From the NCBI GenBank assembly GCA_913778505.1, contig CAJYWD010000037.1:1-48132 (forward strand): a stretch of DNA of 48,132 bases, read 5' to 3'. This stretch comes from an uncultured Chryseobacterium sp. (GTDB lineage: Bacteria; Bacteroidota; Bacteroidia; Flavobacteriales; Weeksellaceae). Positions 1 through 7,202 of the stretch are shown here, piece after piece. Within the stretch, counting starts at the first letter, position 1, and each line of letters opens with the position of its first letter. The translations under genes and the position numbers were made by a program. The notes beneath the pieces were generated by a model. That model worked only from the letters and a program-made list of their open reading frames with translations, was not told where the DNA came from and did not search any database.

Positions 1-50
1 GCCCTCTAGCGCCGATGGTACTGCGAAAGCGGGAGAGTAGGTCGCCGCCA
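1..50 (+). rRNA. rrf: 5S ribosomal RNA, 3' end (partial)
   Basis: The first 50 bases match the conserved 3' part of bacterial 5S rRNA: a GGTACTGCGAAAGCGGGAGAG core followed by AGTAGGTCGCCGCC, which pairs with the 5' end of the molecule outside the window. It runs directly into an intrinsic terminator, as expected at the end of a 16S-23S-5S operon. Only the 3' part is present, so the rest of the operon must lie to the left. Confidence 0.9.
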
Positions 51-58
51 GTTTTTTT

Positions 59-93
59 AAAAGCTCATCAATTTATTTTGATGAGCTTTTTTT
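59..93 (+). terminator. Terminator of the rRNA operon
   Basis: Perfect 13-bp stem (AAAAGCTCATCAA with TTGATGAGCTTTT), 6-base loop and a T run, starting 8 bases after the 5S end. The bases from here to the RNase P RNA (94-280) hold nothing I can recognise. Confidence 0.9.
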
Positions 94-280
94 GTGCTCT
101 AAAATCAACCATTTTTAGTCACTGCAAGTTTAATCGACTTGTGTTCTTTTTAAATTCGGTGTTCACAAATAAGAGTGAGGTTTGTTACTAAAAATAAATT
201 GAATAAAAGTAGCGGTGGATTGATGAAAGTTTAAAAGCATATTCAATTTCATCTTAGTATTTAGGTAAATAAAAAAATGA

Positions 281-640
281 GAAGCGCTGTAAGCCGGATT
301 CTGTCTGGACTTGTCATTTATCTGCGTTTTACATTGCTGCAAAACTTGAGCTGCTTACCCCTCATCAACGGACGAGCCGTCCTTAACTGATGATATACTT
401 AGCATTGCACCGCATAGAGTTTACCTGGTTTCACTACAGCCGAACTGTACATACTTTCTGTTGCACTGGTCCTATTCTCACGAATGACGGATGTTATCCG
501 CTATGCTGCCCTATGGTGTCCGGACTTTCCTACCCAGTTGTGAAACTGAATCAACAAGTCACGCTTCTCGATGGTAAATTTACTAATTATGTCGGAGCTT
601 TCAACTATATCGTCAACTTCTTTCTGGCGCAGCGCATCCA
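281..640 (-). ncRNA. rnpB: RNase P RNA, bacterial type A
   Basis: Catalytic RNA of ribonuclease P, which removes 5' leaders from tRNA precursors. On the minus strand the universal 5' core (GGAAAGTCCGGAC, at 518-530) and the 3' core (ACAGAATCCGGCTTAC, at 288-303) are both clear, with an ACAGAAA element and a GGTAAACTC segment between them as in type A molecules. The 3' end is followed by a T run (A run 271-277 on the plus strand). The 5' end is uncertain: GCGCTG on the minus strand (630-635) can pair with CAGCGC next to the 3' end as helix P1, which puts the start near 640. That leaves about 100 bases before the first core, longer than in E. coli, so the P3 region would be enlarged or the boundary is off. 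Confidence 0.88.
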
Positions 641-780
641 GGATGGAACGGCCTGTCTGAGCTCATCCCGAAAAAAGCGTTGCGTTTATGAGGATTTTCG
701 GGATAGCGAGTAGTGACAGCCGGAAAAGATGCCCAAATTTTCAGTAACATTTTTGATTATTTCTTATCTTCGTTCCCGGA

Positions 781-1275
781 ATGGAAAGTAAACAGAAGGA
801 ATTTTCTAAGCTGATCAAGGATAACCAAGGTTTGATTATCAAGGTCTCCCGGCTTTATACCCATTCTTTGGAAGACCAGGAAGATCTTTTTCAGGAAATT
901 GTGTTACAGCTCTGGAAATCCTACGACTCATTTCAGGGAAACTCTAAAATTTCTACCTGGATGTATCGTGTGGCACTTAATACTGCCATTACTCTTTTCC
1001 GCAAGAAAACCAAACAACCGCAGACTGATGAACTTCAGGATTTCCACAGCAAAAATTATCTGGAAGATTCTGATGATAAACAGCAGCAGATCTCACTGCT
1101 TTATAAAGTGATCAAGCTGCTGCCCGACGTAGAACGTGCCATTGTGATGATGTATCTGGACGATGAGCCCTACAGGGAAATTGCCGAGACTTTGGGAATC
1201 ACGGAGGTGAATGCCCGCGTGAAAATGAACCGCCTTAAGAAAACACTTAAAGAATTAATGATAAAGCATGCCTAG
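781..1275 (+). CDS. RNA polymerase sigma factor, ECF type
   Basis: 164-residue sigma-70 family protein of extracytoplasmic-function size. Region 2 lies at about residues 12-80, with LEDQEDLFQEIVLQLW and the promoter-melting segment KISTWMYRVALNTAI. Region 4 lies at about 110-160, with a helix-turn-helix around YREIAETLGITEVNARVKM. It should direct RNA polymerase to a small regulon. The last 8 bases overlap the next gene, so the two are probably translated together. No FecR-type anti-sigma factor is nearby, so the overlapping membrane protein is the candidate partner. A TATCTTCG box 9 bases before the ATG is a weak match to the Bacteroidota -7 element. The family call is firm; its signal and targets are unknown. 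Confidence 0.9.
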   Translation: MESKQKEFSKLIKDNQGLIIKVSRLYTHSLEDQEDLFQEIVLQLWKSYDSFQGNSKISTWMYRVALNTAITLFRKKTKQPQTDELQDFHSKNYLEDSDDKQQQISLLYKVIKLLPDVERAIVMMYLDDEPYREIAETLGITEVNARVKMNRLKKTLKELMIKHA

Positions 1276-1954
1276 AGAGGAAGATTTTGATATAGACGCG
1301 CTCAAAAAAACTTGGCAGGACCAGGTGATTTCTGATGGATACAATCAGGACGAGATCGAGGTAATGCTGAACAAGAAATCCAGGAATTATGTCAAATATA
1401 TCCTGTGGATCAGTGTGGCTGAGTTTGTCATCTTTGGGCTTATCAATTTCCTCGCTATTTTTTCCAACGATTTCCAGACAGATTTTACCAGTATTCTGAA
1501 TAAACTCCAGATCAGAAATCAATCGGAAGTCGAGATTTCACTGGGCCGGATTTATAATTGGATGAAGATGATGAGTCTGCTGATTACCGGTGTCTTTGTG
1601 GTCGTTTTCTATGGCAATTACAAGAAAATAGATGTAGAATCTAATCTTAAAAAATTCATCAGACACATCATCAAGTTCAAGACTACGGTCAATGTTTTTA
1701 TTTTCTGCAACATCCTTCTTCTGGTTTTATTTATCGGCAGCTTCATCAGCTTTCTGGTCTTCACCATCCGGAAGCAGCATATCCATGTGGATAATCCGAC
1801 ATTCTGGGGATTGGTCACGGGCGCCACACTGAGCCTTCTGATATGCATCGTGCTGGTTCTGCTCTACTACAAACTGGCGTACGGAATTCTGCTTAAGCGG
1901 TTAAGCCGTAATCTGGATCAGCTGGAAAAAATTGACTCGGAGAGGGAATATTGA
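1268..1954 (+). CDS. Membrane protein overlapping the ECF sigma gene, possible anti-sigma factor
   Basis: 228 residues. A soluble N-terminus of about 40 residues, rich in acidic and basic residues, precedes hydrophobic segments at roughly 46-66, 95-115, 138-162 and 174-200, ending in a charged tail. This layout, cytoplasmic head plus membrane anchor, encoded directly after and overlapping an ECF sigma gene, is typical of anti-sigma factors, but I see no zinc-binding HxxxCxxC motif or other known anti-sigma signature. Similar flavobacterial proteins have often been given the unlikely name beta-carotene 15,15'-monooxygenase; nothing here supports an enzyme. The anti-sigma role is inferred from position and topology only. 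Confidence 0.75.
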   Translation: MPREEDFDIDALKKTWQDQVISDGYNQDEIEVMLNKKSRNYVKYILWISVAEFVIFGLINFLAIFSNDFQTDFTSILNKLQIRNQSEVEISLGRIYNWMKMMSLLITGVFVVVFYGNYKKIDVESNLKKFIRHIIKFKTTVNVFIFCNILLLVLFIGSFISFLVFTIRKQHIHVDNPTFWGLVTGATLSLLICIVLVLLYYKLAYGILLKRLSRNLDQLEKIDSEREY

Positions 1955-1979
1955 TTCTGTGCAGTCACGAGATATAGGA

Positions 1980-2010
1980 TTTGACTTTGACACTTTTTTC
2001 CGTATCTTTG
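1980..2010 (+). promoter_or_regulatory. Promoter of nusB-DUF1573-yajC
   Basis: TTTG at 1980-1983, 19 bases, then TATCTTTG at 2003-2010: an exact match to the Bacteroidota housekeeping promoter TTTG-N19-TAnnTTTG. Transcription would start near 2015, about 20 bases before the ATG at 2035. Confidence 0.85.
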
Positions 2011-2034
2011 CAGCCACAAAAAAGTTCTTTGAAA

Positions 2035-2940
2035 ATGCTGGGAAGAAGACAAATCCGCGAAAAGGTTGTAGAAACGCTTTATTCTTATTACCAAAATCCT
2101 ATTAAGTTTGATGCGCTGCAGAAAAATATGTTTGCAGAAATCAACAAAATCTATCACCTTTACATCTATGAGCTCAACTTTCTGGTGGGACTGAAGCGCC
2201 TTGCAGAAGACCAGATTGAGATTGGGAAAAATAAATATCTAAAGACCACTGCGGATGAAAATCCCAATCAGAAATTTGTCCGGAACCAGATTCTCATTCA
2301 GCTGGAAGACAATGAAGAAAGGCGAAGCTTTACAGATAAGCACAAAGAACTGAACTGGGATCCCAATGACGAGCTGCTTGTTAAAACCTTTCAAAGAATA
2401 AAAGCCGGAAAACGGTATCAGGATTACATGACTGACGAGCAAATTTCTTTCGAGGATGATCAAAAATTCATCGGAAAATTGTTTCTGAGATATGTAGCAG
2501 AGAATACCGACTTGCACGACCGTTTTGAGGAGAAAGAAATGTCCTGGGCAGATGATTTCCACATTGCCAATTCTATGATTCAGAAAACCATTGGTTTTAT
2601 GAAAGAATCAGAAAATTCTCACACGCTTATCAAGATGCTGAAAGATGATGAAGACGAAGATTTCGCCAGAAAACTTCTCAGAAATTCATTGAACAACTGG
2701 GAAGAAACCGAGAAAAAGCTGGAAGCCAAATTGCTCAATTGGGACTTGGAAAGAATCTCACTGATGGACAGAATTGTCCTGGTGGCAGCTATCACAGAGC
2801 TGGACAGTTTCCCGCTCACCGCATCCAGAATCATTATCAATGAATATATAGATGTTTCCAAAGTCTACGGAACGGAGAAATCTCATATTTTTATCAATGG
2901 AATTTTGGATAAATATACCAAAGATCTGAGTAGAATTTAG
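2035..2940 (+). CDS. nusB: Transcription antitermination factor NusB (long flavobacterial form)
   Basis: 301 residues. NusB binds boxA RNA with S10 (NusE) and promotes processive transcription of rRNA operons. The N-terminus MLGRRQIREKVVETLYSYYQ and the C-terminal segment (LMDRIVLVAAITELDSFPLTASRIIINEYIDVSKVYGTEKSHIFINGILDKY, quoted here only by its beginning LMDRIVLVAAITELDSF and end FINGILDKY) carry the NusB fold. The protein is about twice the length of E. coli NusB because of a charged helical insert, usual for this phylum. Frame extension upstream to 1981 would place the start inside the promoter, so ATG 2035 is chosen. First gene of an apparent operon: 25 bases separate it from the DUF1573 gene. 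Confidence 0.92.
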   Translation: MLGRRQIREKVVETLYSYYQNPIKFDALQKNMFAEINKIYHLYIYELNFLVGLKRLAEDQIEIGKNKYLKTTADENPNQKFVRNQILIQLEDNEERRSFTDKHKELNWDPNDELLVKTFQRIKAGKRYQDYMTDEQISFEDDQKFIGKLFLRYVAENTDLHDRFEEKEMSWADDFHIANSMIQKTIGFMKESENSHTLIKMLKDDEDEDFARKLLRNSLNNWEETEKKLEAKLLNWDLERISLMDRIVLVAAITELDSFPLTASRIIINEYIDVSKVYGTEKSHIFINGILDKYTKDLSRI

Positions 2941-2965
2941 AACCAAAAGAAATAAATATTCACTT

Positions 2966-3466
2966 ATGAAATCTATTAAAATATTAGCAGTAGCAGCACT
3001 TTGCACACTTGCATTTTCTTGCAACAAGAAAGAAGAAACCGTTTCTACGGCAAAAAACTTAGATTCCGCGCAGGCCAATACTGTGGTGGAGGCATTGGCT
3101 CAGCAGGAAACGCCGGAAGAATCTGAAATGCTTAAAGAAGCTCAGAGCAAACCATTGACCACCGTTGCATTCAGCGAGACAGACCATAACTTTGGCGATA
3201 TCAAAAAAGGCGAGAAAGTAGAGCACGTCTACGAAGTGACCAATACCGGTAAAAATCCTTTAGTAATTTCCAACGTGAAGCCAGGATGCGGATGCACTGT
3301 TCCTGACTTTACAAAAGAGCCGATTTTGCCTGGGCAAAAAGGTAAAATCACGTTACATTTTGATTCTACGAATTTTGACGGTACTGTGAATAAAGTGGCA
3401 GACGTTTTTGCCAATGTAGAAAAAGCACCGGTAAAACTAACCTTCTCAGCTAACATCTTACCATAA
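2966..3466 (+). CDS. DUF1573 lipoprotein
   Basis: 166 residues. The N-terminus MKSIKILAVAALCTLAFSC is a lipoprotein signal with the lipobox cysteine at residue 19. After a linker of about 45 residues comes a DUF1573 domain (about 68-165), an immunoglobulin-like beta fold, with the hallmark HNFGDIKKGEKVEHVYEVTN and the conserved VKPGCGCTVP. It should sit in the periplasm attached to a membrane. The molecular function of DUF1573 is unknown. The arrangement nusB, DUF1573, yajC recurs in flavobacteria, and only 4 bases separate it from yajC. Confidence 0.88.
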   Translation: MKSIKILAVAALCTLAFSCNKKEETVSTAKNLDSAQANTVVEALAQQETPEESEMLKEAQSKPLTTVAFSETDHNFGDIKKGEKVEHVYEVTNTGKNPLVISNVKPGCGCTVPDFTKEPILPGQKGKITLHFDSTNFDGTVNKVADVFANVEKAPVKLTFSANILP

Positions 3467-3470
3467 TCTT

Positions 3471-3800
3471 ATGATAACAATATTTTTACAGGCAGCGCCA
3501 GCGCAGTCTATGACGCCAACGCTTTTGATGATAGGGTTGATGTTTGTCGGATTTTACTTCCTGATGATCCGCCCGCAAATGAAAAAGCAGAAGCAGGAAA
3601 AAACTTTTCAGGAAGCCCTGAAACCAGGCGCTCGAGTAGTAACGACTTCCGGAATGCACGGAACCATATTTTCCATTAATGAAGATGGCGTAGTATTGGA
3701 AACGCTGAGCGGAAAACTGAAATTCGAAAAAGCAGCGATTTCCAGAGACTTCACAATGGCAAGATTCCCGGAGACTTTCGGAGTGGAAAAGAAGAAGTAA
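3471..3800 (+). CDS. yajC: Preprotein translocase accessory subunit YajC
   Basis: 109 residues. A short N-terminus, one transmembrane helix (about 16-32, LLMIGLMFVGFYFLMIRPQ) with the typical FLMIRPQMKKQK motif at its cytoplasmic end, and a small C-terminal domain with the family pattern GARVVTTSGMHGTI. YajC associates with SecDF and the SecYEG translocon in the inner membrane. Last gene of the nusB operon, with a terminator 57 bases downstream. Confidence 0.95.
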   Translation: MITIFLQAAPAQSMTPTLLMIGLMFVGFYFLMIRPQMKKQKQEKTFQEALKPGARVVTTSGMHGTIFSINEDGVVLETLSGKLKFEKAAISRDFTMARFPETFGVEKKK

Positions 3801-3857
3801 AAGGCTGATGGCGATTAGCTTTTTGCTGATAGGTCTAGACATTAATTATAAAAATAT

Positions 3858-3890
3858 AAGGCGAAGAATCAAATAATTCTTCGCCTTTTT
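3858..3890. terminator. Bidirectional terminator between yajC and the TlpA-like gene
   Basis: Perfect 12-bp stem (AAGGCGAAGAAT with ATTCTTCGCCTT), 6-base loop and a T run on the plus strand; the convergent gene ends at 3918, so it can serve both. The bases on either side (3801-3840 and 3898-3917) look like decayed AAAAGCTAA-type short repeats. Confidence 0.88.
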
Positions 3891-3917
3891 GGTTGTTTAA
3901 AAGCTAAAAGCTAACTG

Positions 3918-4475
3918 CTATTTCGTAACTTGGTCAATAAACTCCAAAACCGAATCTTTGCTCCAGTCCATCGAGCTGTCTTCCTTTTTCAGTATTCTCC
4001 CGTCTTTTCCAATGAGATAAGTAGTAGGAAAAGCCACCGGCAAAACTTTCGGATCCAGCGGACTTTCTGCAATGTAAACCGGCGCCGTATAATTATTTTC
4101 TTTGAGGAACTTTTTCACATCTTTCTCCTGGTCTTGCATTGCAATCAGCGCAAACTCTATTTTATCTTTTTTCAATTGATACAGTTTCTCAATCGTTGGC
4201 CATTCCGTTCTGCAAGGAGGACACCAAGTTCCCCAAAAATTTAGGAAAAGCACTTTGCCACGCAGGTTTTTCAAATTGGTGCTGCTGGTGTTGATGCCTT
4301 TCAAGTCGATATTCAGAACGTCATCAGAAAGCATCGTCGCATCATTAACTTTCGCCACGGTCGGGCTCATCGCCATCTGTTCCGACACAAAATCACGAAG
4401 CGGTTTTACCAGCGCAAAAGTCGATAAAACAATAATCAGAACCATATAAATCCAATTTTTTTTCAGAAAATTCAT
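3918..4475 (-). CDS. TlpA-like membrane-anchored thiol-disulfide oxidoreductase
   Basis: 185 residues. An uncleaved signal or anchor helix spans about residues 8-24 (WIYMVLIIVLSTFALV), followed by a periplasmic redoxin domain with the active site WGTWCPPC (cysteines 85 and 88) and a later cis-proline region near VAFPTTYLIG. Family members reduce periplasmic disulfides, for instance in cytochrome c maturation. An upstream in-frame TTG at 4484 exists, but ATG at 4475 gives the natural MNFLKKNW start. No operon partner: the next gene upstream is separated by an intergenic repeat. Confidence 0.88.
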   Translation of the reverse strand: MNFLKKNWIYMVLIIVLSTFALVKPLRDFVSEQMAMSPTVAKVNDATMLSDDVLNIDLKGINTSSTNLKNLRGKVLFLNFWGTWCPPCRTEWPTIEKLYQLKKDKIEFALIAMQDQEKDVKKFLKENNYTAPVYIAESPLDPKVLPVAFPTTYLIGKDGRILKKEDSSMDWSKDSVLEFIDQVTK

Positions 4476-4496
4476 ATCTGTCAATTTAATAATTTG

Positions 4497-4605
4497 GGCG
4501 TGTCCCTCGCCAGCGCTATTGCAGCCACTCGGTCGGGCTATCCACTACTATCTTTTGCTTGCCTCGCAAGGCAAGCAAAAGGATATCCGTTTCTATCCCT
4601 CACGC
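4497..4605 (+). repeat. Dispersed intergenic repeat, copy A
   Basis: Copy of a family seen five times in this window. Its left end reads GGCGTGTCCCTCGCC and then CGGTCGGGCTATCC; its right end reads GGATATCCG and CTATCCCTCACGC. Between them is a perfect 12-bp hairpin, TTTTGCTTGCCT (4553-4564) with AGGCAAGCAAAA (4569-4580). The ends match copies B (12722-12838, inverted) and C (21041-21178, inverted), while the hairpin core differs. Confidence 0.8.
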
Positions 4606-4627
4606 AGATTCTTCATCAATAGAATAT

Positions 4628-5194
4628 TTATAACAATTCCAGAAGCTCTTCAATGGTATCAAAACCTCTGTTCTTTGCATAATACGTCTGCAATTCCACA
4701 TAGAATTGGTCTTTTGTGAATGCTTCAGGATTTGCTTTATGTTTTTGTAAGAGTTCAGTTCCGTGTTTTGGCCTCGGTCCCCAATGCGCAATCTCGTTGA
4801 AATTTTCATCCAGGAAAATCACAATCGGGATGGATTTTCCACCGTGTGTCAGATAATTATCAATCAAACTTGGCTCTTGGTCACGATAAGTAATTCTCAC
4901 CTCGAATTGTTCAAAAAACTTCGCAACAACAGGAATCACCTGACTCGCATCACCGCACCAAGCCTCAGAAATAATTAGAATTTTCCCATTGAATTTTTTT
5001 TGAGCCAAAGTTTCAACCTGTTCAGCATTCGGGAGGTATTTGTCCCACATTCTGTTCATTCTCTGGATGCCCAGTCGGTAATATTCTGCGTAATCGGCTT
5101 CCTGAGTATCTTTGGGATTTCCTAGTCTTTCTCCGGCATCACGAAGATATTCGGTGTAAGAAACAGCGTTGTCCCAATATGGTTTTATGTCCAT
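4628..5194 (-). CDS. Thioredoxin-fold protein with a single active-site cysteine
   Basis: 188 residues. A helical N-terminus of about 65 residues precedes a thioredoxin-like domain whose active-site position reads EAWCGDASQ: cysteine 80 is present, but the second cysteine of the CxxC is an alanine. The later IPIVIFLDENF has the cis-proline of the fold. The protein therefore cannot act as an ordinary dithiol reductase; a monothiol role or loss of redox activity are both possible. Its ATG shares one base with the stop codon of aroC (TAATG), so it is translationally coupled to chorismate synthase, although a functional link is not obvious. No signal peptide, so it is cytoplasmic. Confidence 0.85.
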   Translation of the reverse strand: MDIKPYWDNAVSYTEYLRDAGERLGNPKDTQEADYAEYYRLGIQRMNRMWDKYLPNAEQVETLAQKKFNGKILIISEAWCGDASQVIPVVAKFFEQFEVRITYRDQEPSLIDNYLTHGGKSIPIVIFLDENFNEIAHWGPRPKHGTELLQKHKANPEAFTKDQFYVELQTYYAKNRGFDTIEELLELL

Positions 5195-6255
5195 TATATT
5201 TTTCTGGTTTTATTAATTAAATACATATCTGCCAGCACAAAAGCAGCAACGCTTTCCACGATAGGAACAGCTCTAGGCACTACGCAAGGATCATGTCTTC
5301 CTTTGCCTTCTACAGTTACAGCTTCGCCATCTTTGTTGATGCTTTCCTGCGGACGAAGAATTGTTGCCACAGGTTTGAACGCTGCGCGGAAGTAGATGTC
5401 CATTCCGTTGGAGATTCCACCCTGGATTCCGCCTGAAAGATTGGATTGCGTAGTTCCATCTTGGTTGAAAAGGTCGTTATGTTCCTTTCCAGTCATTTTC
5501 GCACCGCAGAAGCCGCTGCCATATTCGAAACCTTTACAGGCGTTGATATTCAGCATGGCTTTTCCAAGCTCGGCGTGCAGTTTATTGAAAATGGGTTCGC
5601 CCAATCCGGCCGGAACATTTTTGATGACACAAGTCACCGTACCTCCAATCGTGTTCCCTTCTTTCTTGATTTCTTTGATTTTTTCAATCATTTTTTCGGC
5701 TGTTTCTTCATCCGGACAACGCACGATATTACTCTCGGTTTTAGAAAAATCCAAATCCTGGTAAGGCTTCTCACAGAAAATTTCTCCAACCGAAGAAACG
5801 TACGCATTGATTTCAATGTCGGGAAGAAATTGTTTGGCCAAAGCTCCTGCAACCACCCAATTCAGCGTTTCTCGGGCAGACGATTTCCCGCCGCCACGAT
5901 AATCCCGGATGCCGAATTTTTGATCGTAAGTATAATCGGCGTGGCTTGGGCGATAAGCTTGTGCAATATGATCGTAATCTTTGGATCGCTGGTTTTCATT
6001 TTCCACGATAAAACCTATGGGCGTTCCAGTCGTTTTTCCATCAAAAATCCCGGACAGAAATCGAACTTTGTCGCCTTCTTTTCTTTGGGTGACGATGGCA
6101 GATTGTCCTGGTTTTCTGCGGTCTAGTTCCTGTTGAACTTTCTCAATATCAATTTCAAGACCAGCGGGAAGATTGGTAATAATTCCGCCGTAAGCTTCTC
6201 CGTGACTCTCGCCAAAGGAAGACAGCGTCAAAAAATTTCCTAAAACATTAAACAT
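5194..6255 (-). CDS. aroC: Chorismate synthase
   Basis: 353 residues, the usual length. It converts 5-enolpyruvylshikimate-3-phosphate to chorismate with reduced FMN, the last shikimate step. Family signatures are visible in order: the N-terminal [12 protein letters not shown], the GKSSARET segment with the preceding [13 protein letters not shown], and a C-terminal [19 protein letters not shown] 6255 gives the standard start just before [11 protein letters not shown]. It is first in a two-gene unit with the one-cysteine thioredoxin-fold protein. Confidence 0.97.
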   Translation of the reverse strand: MFNVLGNFLTLSSFGESHGEAYGGIITNLPAGLEIDIEKVQQELDRRKPGQSAIVTQRKEGDKVRFLSGIFDGKTTGTPIGFIVENENQRSKDYDHIAQAYRPSHADYTYDQKFGIRDYRGGGKSSARETLNWVVAGALAKQFLPDIEINAYVSSVGEIFCEKPYQDLDFSKTESNIVRCPDEETAEKMIEKIKEIKKEGNTIGGTVTCVIKNVPAGLGEPIFNKLHAELGKAMLNINACKGFEYGSGFCGAKMTGKEHNDLFNQDGTTQSNLSGGIQGGISNGMDIYFRAAFKPVATILRPQESINKDGEAVTVEGKGRHDPCVVPRAVPIVESVAAFVLADMYLINKTRKI

Positions 6256-6304
6256 AAATGTGAAATTGGATAGATGATAAATTTTTAATTTGTGTCTAAG
6301 TCTA

Positions 6305-6336
6305 CAAATTTACTGATTAAAAACTGATTTTTGAAA
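6305..6336 (-). promoter_or_regulatory. Promoter of aroC
   Basis: On the minus strand TTTC (6333-6336), 20 bases, then TAAATTTG (6305-6312): a perfect -7 box and a -33 box with one mismatch. The leader would be about 45 bases. Confidence 0.65.
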
Positions 6337-6394
6337 ATATTGCAAGTCTATTATCTATCCGTCCATCATCTGTCCATCTACCATCTATAAAATC

Positions 6395-6402
6395 TATCTT
6401 TG
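6395..6402 (+). promoter_or_regulatory. -7 box of the SDR gene, nearly on top of the start codon
   Basis: TATCTTTG fits TAnnTTTG exactly, and the ATG follows only 4 bases later at 6407. Transcription would begin at or next to the A of the ATG, so the mRNA is probably leaderless. No TTTG is found 19-21 bases upstream; the preceding bases are short ATCTATC/GTCCATC repeats. Confidence 0.5.
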
Positions 6403-6406
6403 TAAA

Positions 6407-7135
6407 ATGAAACTCAATAAAACTGTGCTGATACTCGGTGCCAATTCGGATGTAGCAAAACAAGCTGCCAGACATTACATAAACAATGGTTATGTTGTGA
6501 TTCTCGCTTCCAGAAATCTAAAATCTTTGCAGGATTTTGCTGATGAAAATCATCTAGATCAATCTAAATTTGAAATTAAATATTTCGATGCCACAGATTT
6601 TTCTTCTCATCAATATTTCTATGATAGATTGCCTGTAAAACCGAATATCGTGGTTTACGCCGCAGGTTTTTTGGTGGAAAATCAAGAAGCATTGAAGAAT
6701 TTCGAAGGAACATTTGAAATGATGAAAACCAACTACATTGGTGCCGTTTCCATACTGAATATTATTGCGACAGATCAATCCAATAAAAATCTGGAAAGAA
6801 TCATTGGTTTGTCATCATTATCAGGCGTGCGTGGCAGGAAAAGTAATTTTGTTTACGGAAGCACCAAATCCGCTTTTACGCAATATTTGGCTGGTCTCCG
6901 GCAGGAATTAAATTCAAGAAAAATCATCGTGAATGTTTTGGTTATTGGTTATATCAATACAAAAATCAATGCCGGACTTGAACTCAATAAAAATCTGATA
7001 ATGGAACCGGATTACGTGGCAAAATTTATTGTTGATGCTGCACGCGCATTTGAAATTGTTCCAAACTGGAAATGGAAAATCATCTATTGGATTCTGAAAT
7101 TGTCGCCAGAATTCCTGGTGTCGAAGTTGCCATAA
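6407..7135 (+). CDS. Short-chain dehydrogenase/reductase (SDR)
   Basis: 242 residues. Rossmann fold with a cofactor loop LGANSDVAKQ (10-19), a variant of the usual TGxxxGIG, N109, the SSLSG segment (136-140) and the catalytic Y150-G-S-T-K154. The altered glycine motif and overall length recall the group containing DprE2, the NAD-dependent 2-epimerase subunit of arabinofuranose synthesis, but the flanking genes do not support that pathway. The substrate cannot be told. The C-terminus (WKIIYWILKLSPEFLVSKLP) is hydrophobic and could attach to a membrane. It is a single gene converging on fic. Confidence 0.85.
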   Translation: MKLNKTVLILGANSDVAKQAARHYINNGYVVILASRNLKSLQDFADENHLDQSKFEIKYFDATDFSSHQYFYDRLPVKPNIVVYAAGFLVENQEALKNFEGTFEMMKTNYIGAVSILNIIATDQSNKNLERIIGLSSLSGVRGRKSNFVYGSTKSAFTQYLAGLRQELNSRKIIVNVLVIGYINTKINAGLELNKNLIMEPDYVAKFIVDAARAFEIVPNWKWKIIYWILKLSPEFLVSKLP

Positions 7136-7137
7136 AA

Positions 7138-7162
7138 AAAGCGAAGAACAATTCTCCGCTTT
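7138..7162. terminator. Bidirectional terminator between the SDR gene and fic
   Basis: AAAGCG pairs with CGCTTT, extended by AGAA/TTCT across one mismatch, with a 3-base loop. T-rich tracts flank it on both strands, fitting the convergent genes. Confidence 0.75.
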
Positions 7163-7202
7163 ATTTTTACTGAAAAAATAACAAAAGACATTTATATTCA
7201 AA

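Noticed and set aside
390-713. 107-codon open frame on the plus strand
   Set aside because: It lies across the RNase P RNA on the other strand; structured RNA explains the sequence and the product has no family likeness.
1268-1954. Beta-carotene 15,15'-monooxygenase
   Set aside because: A name often carried over for such membrane proteins; the sequence has none of the four-histidine iron site of carotenoid oxygenases and sits with a sigma factor.
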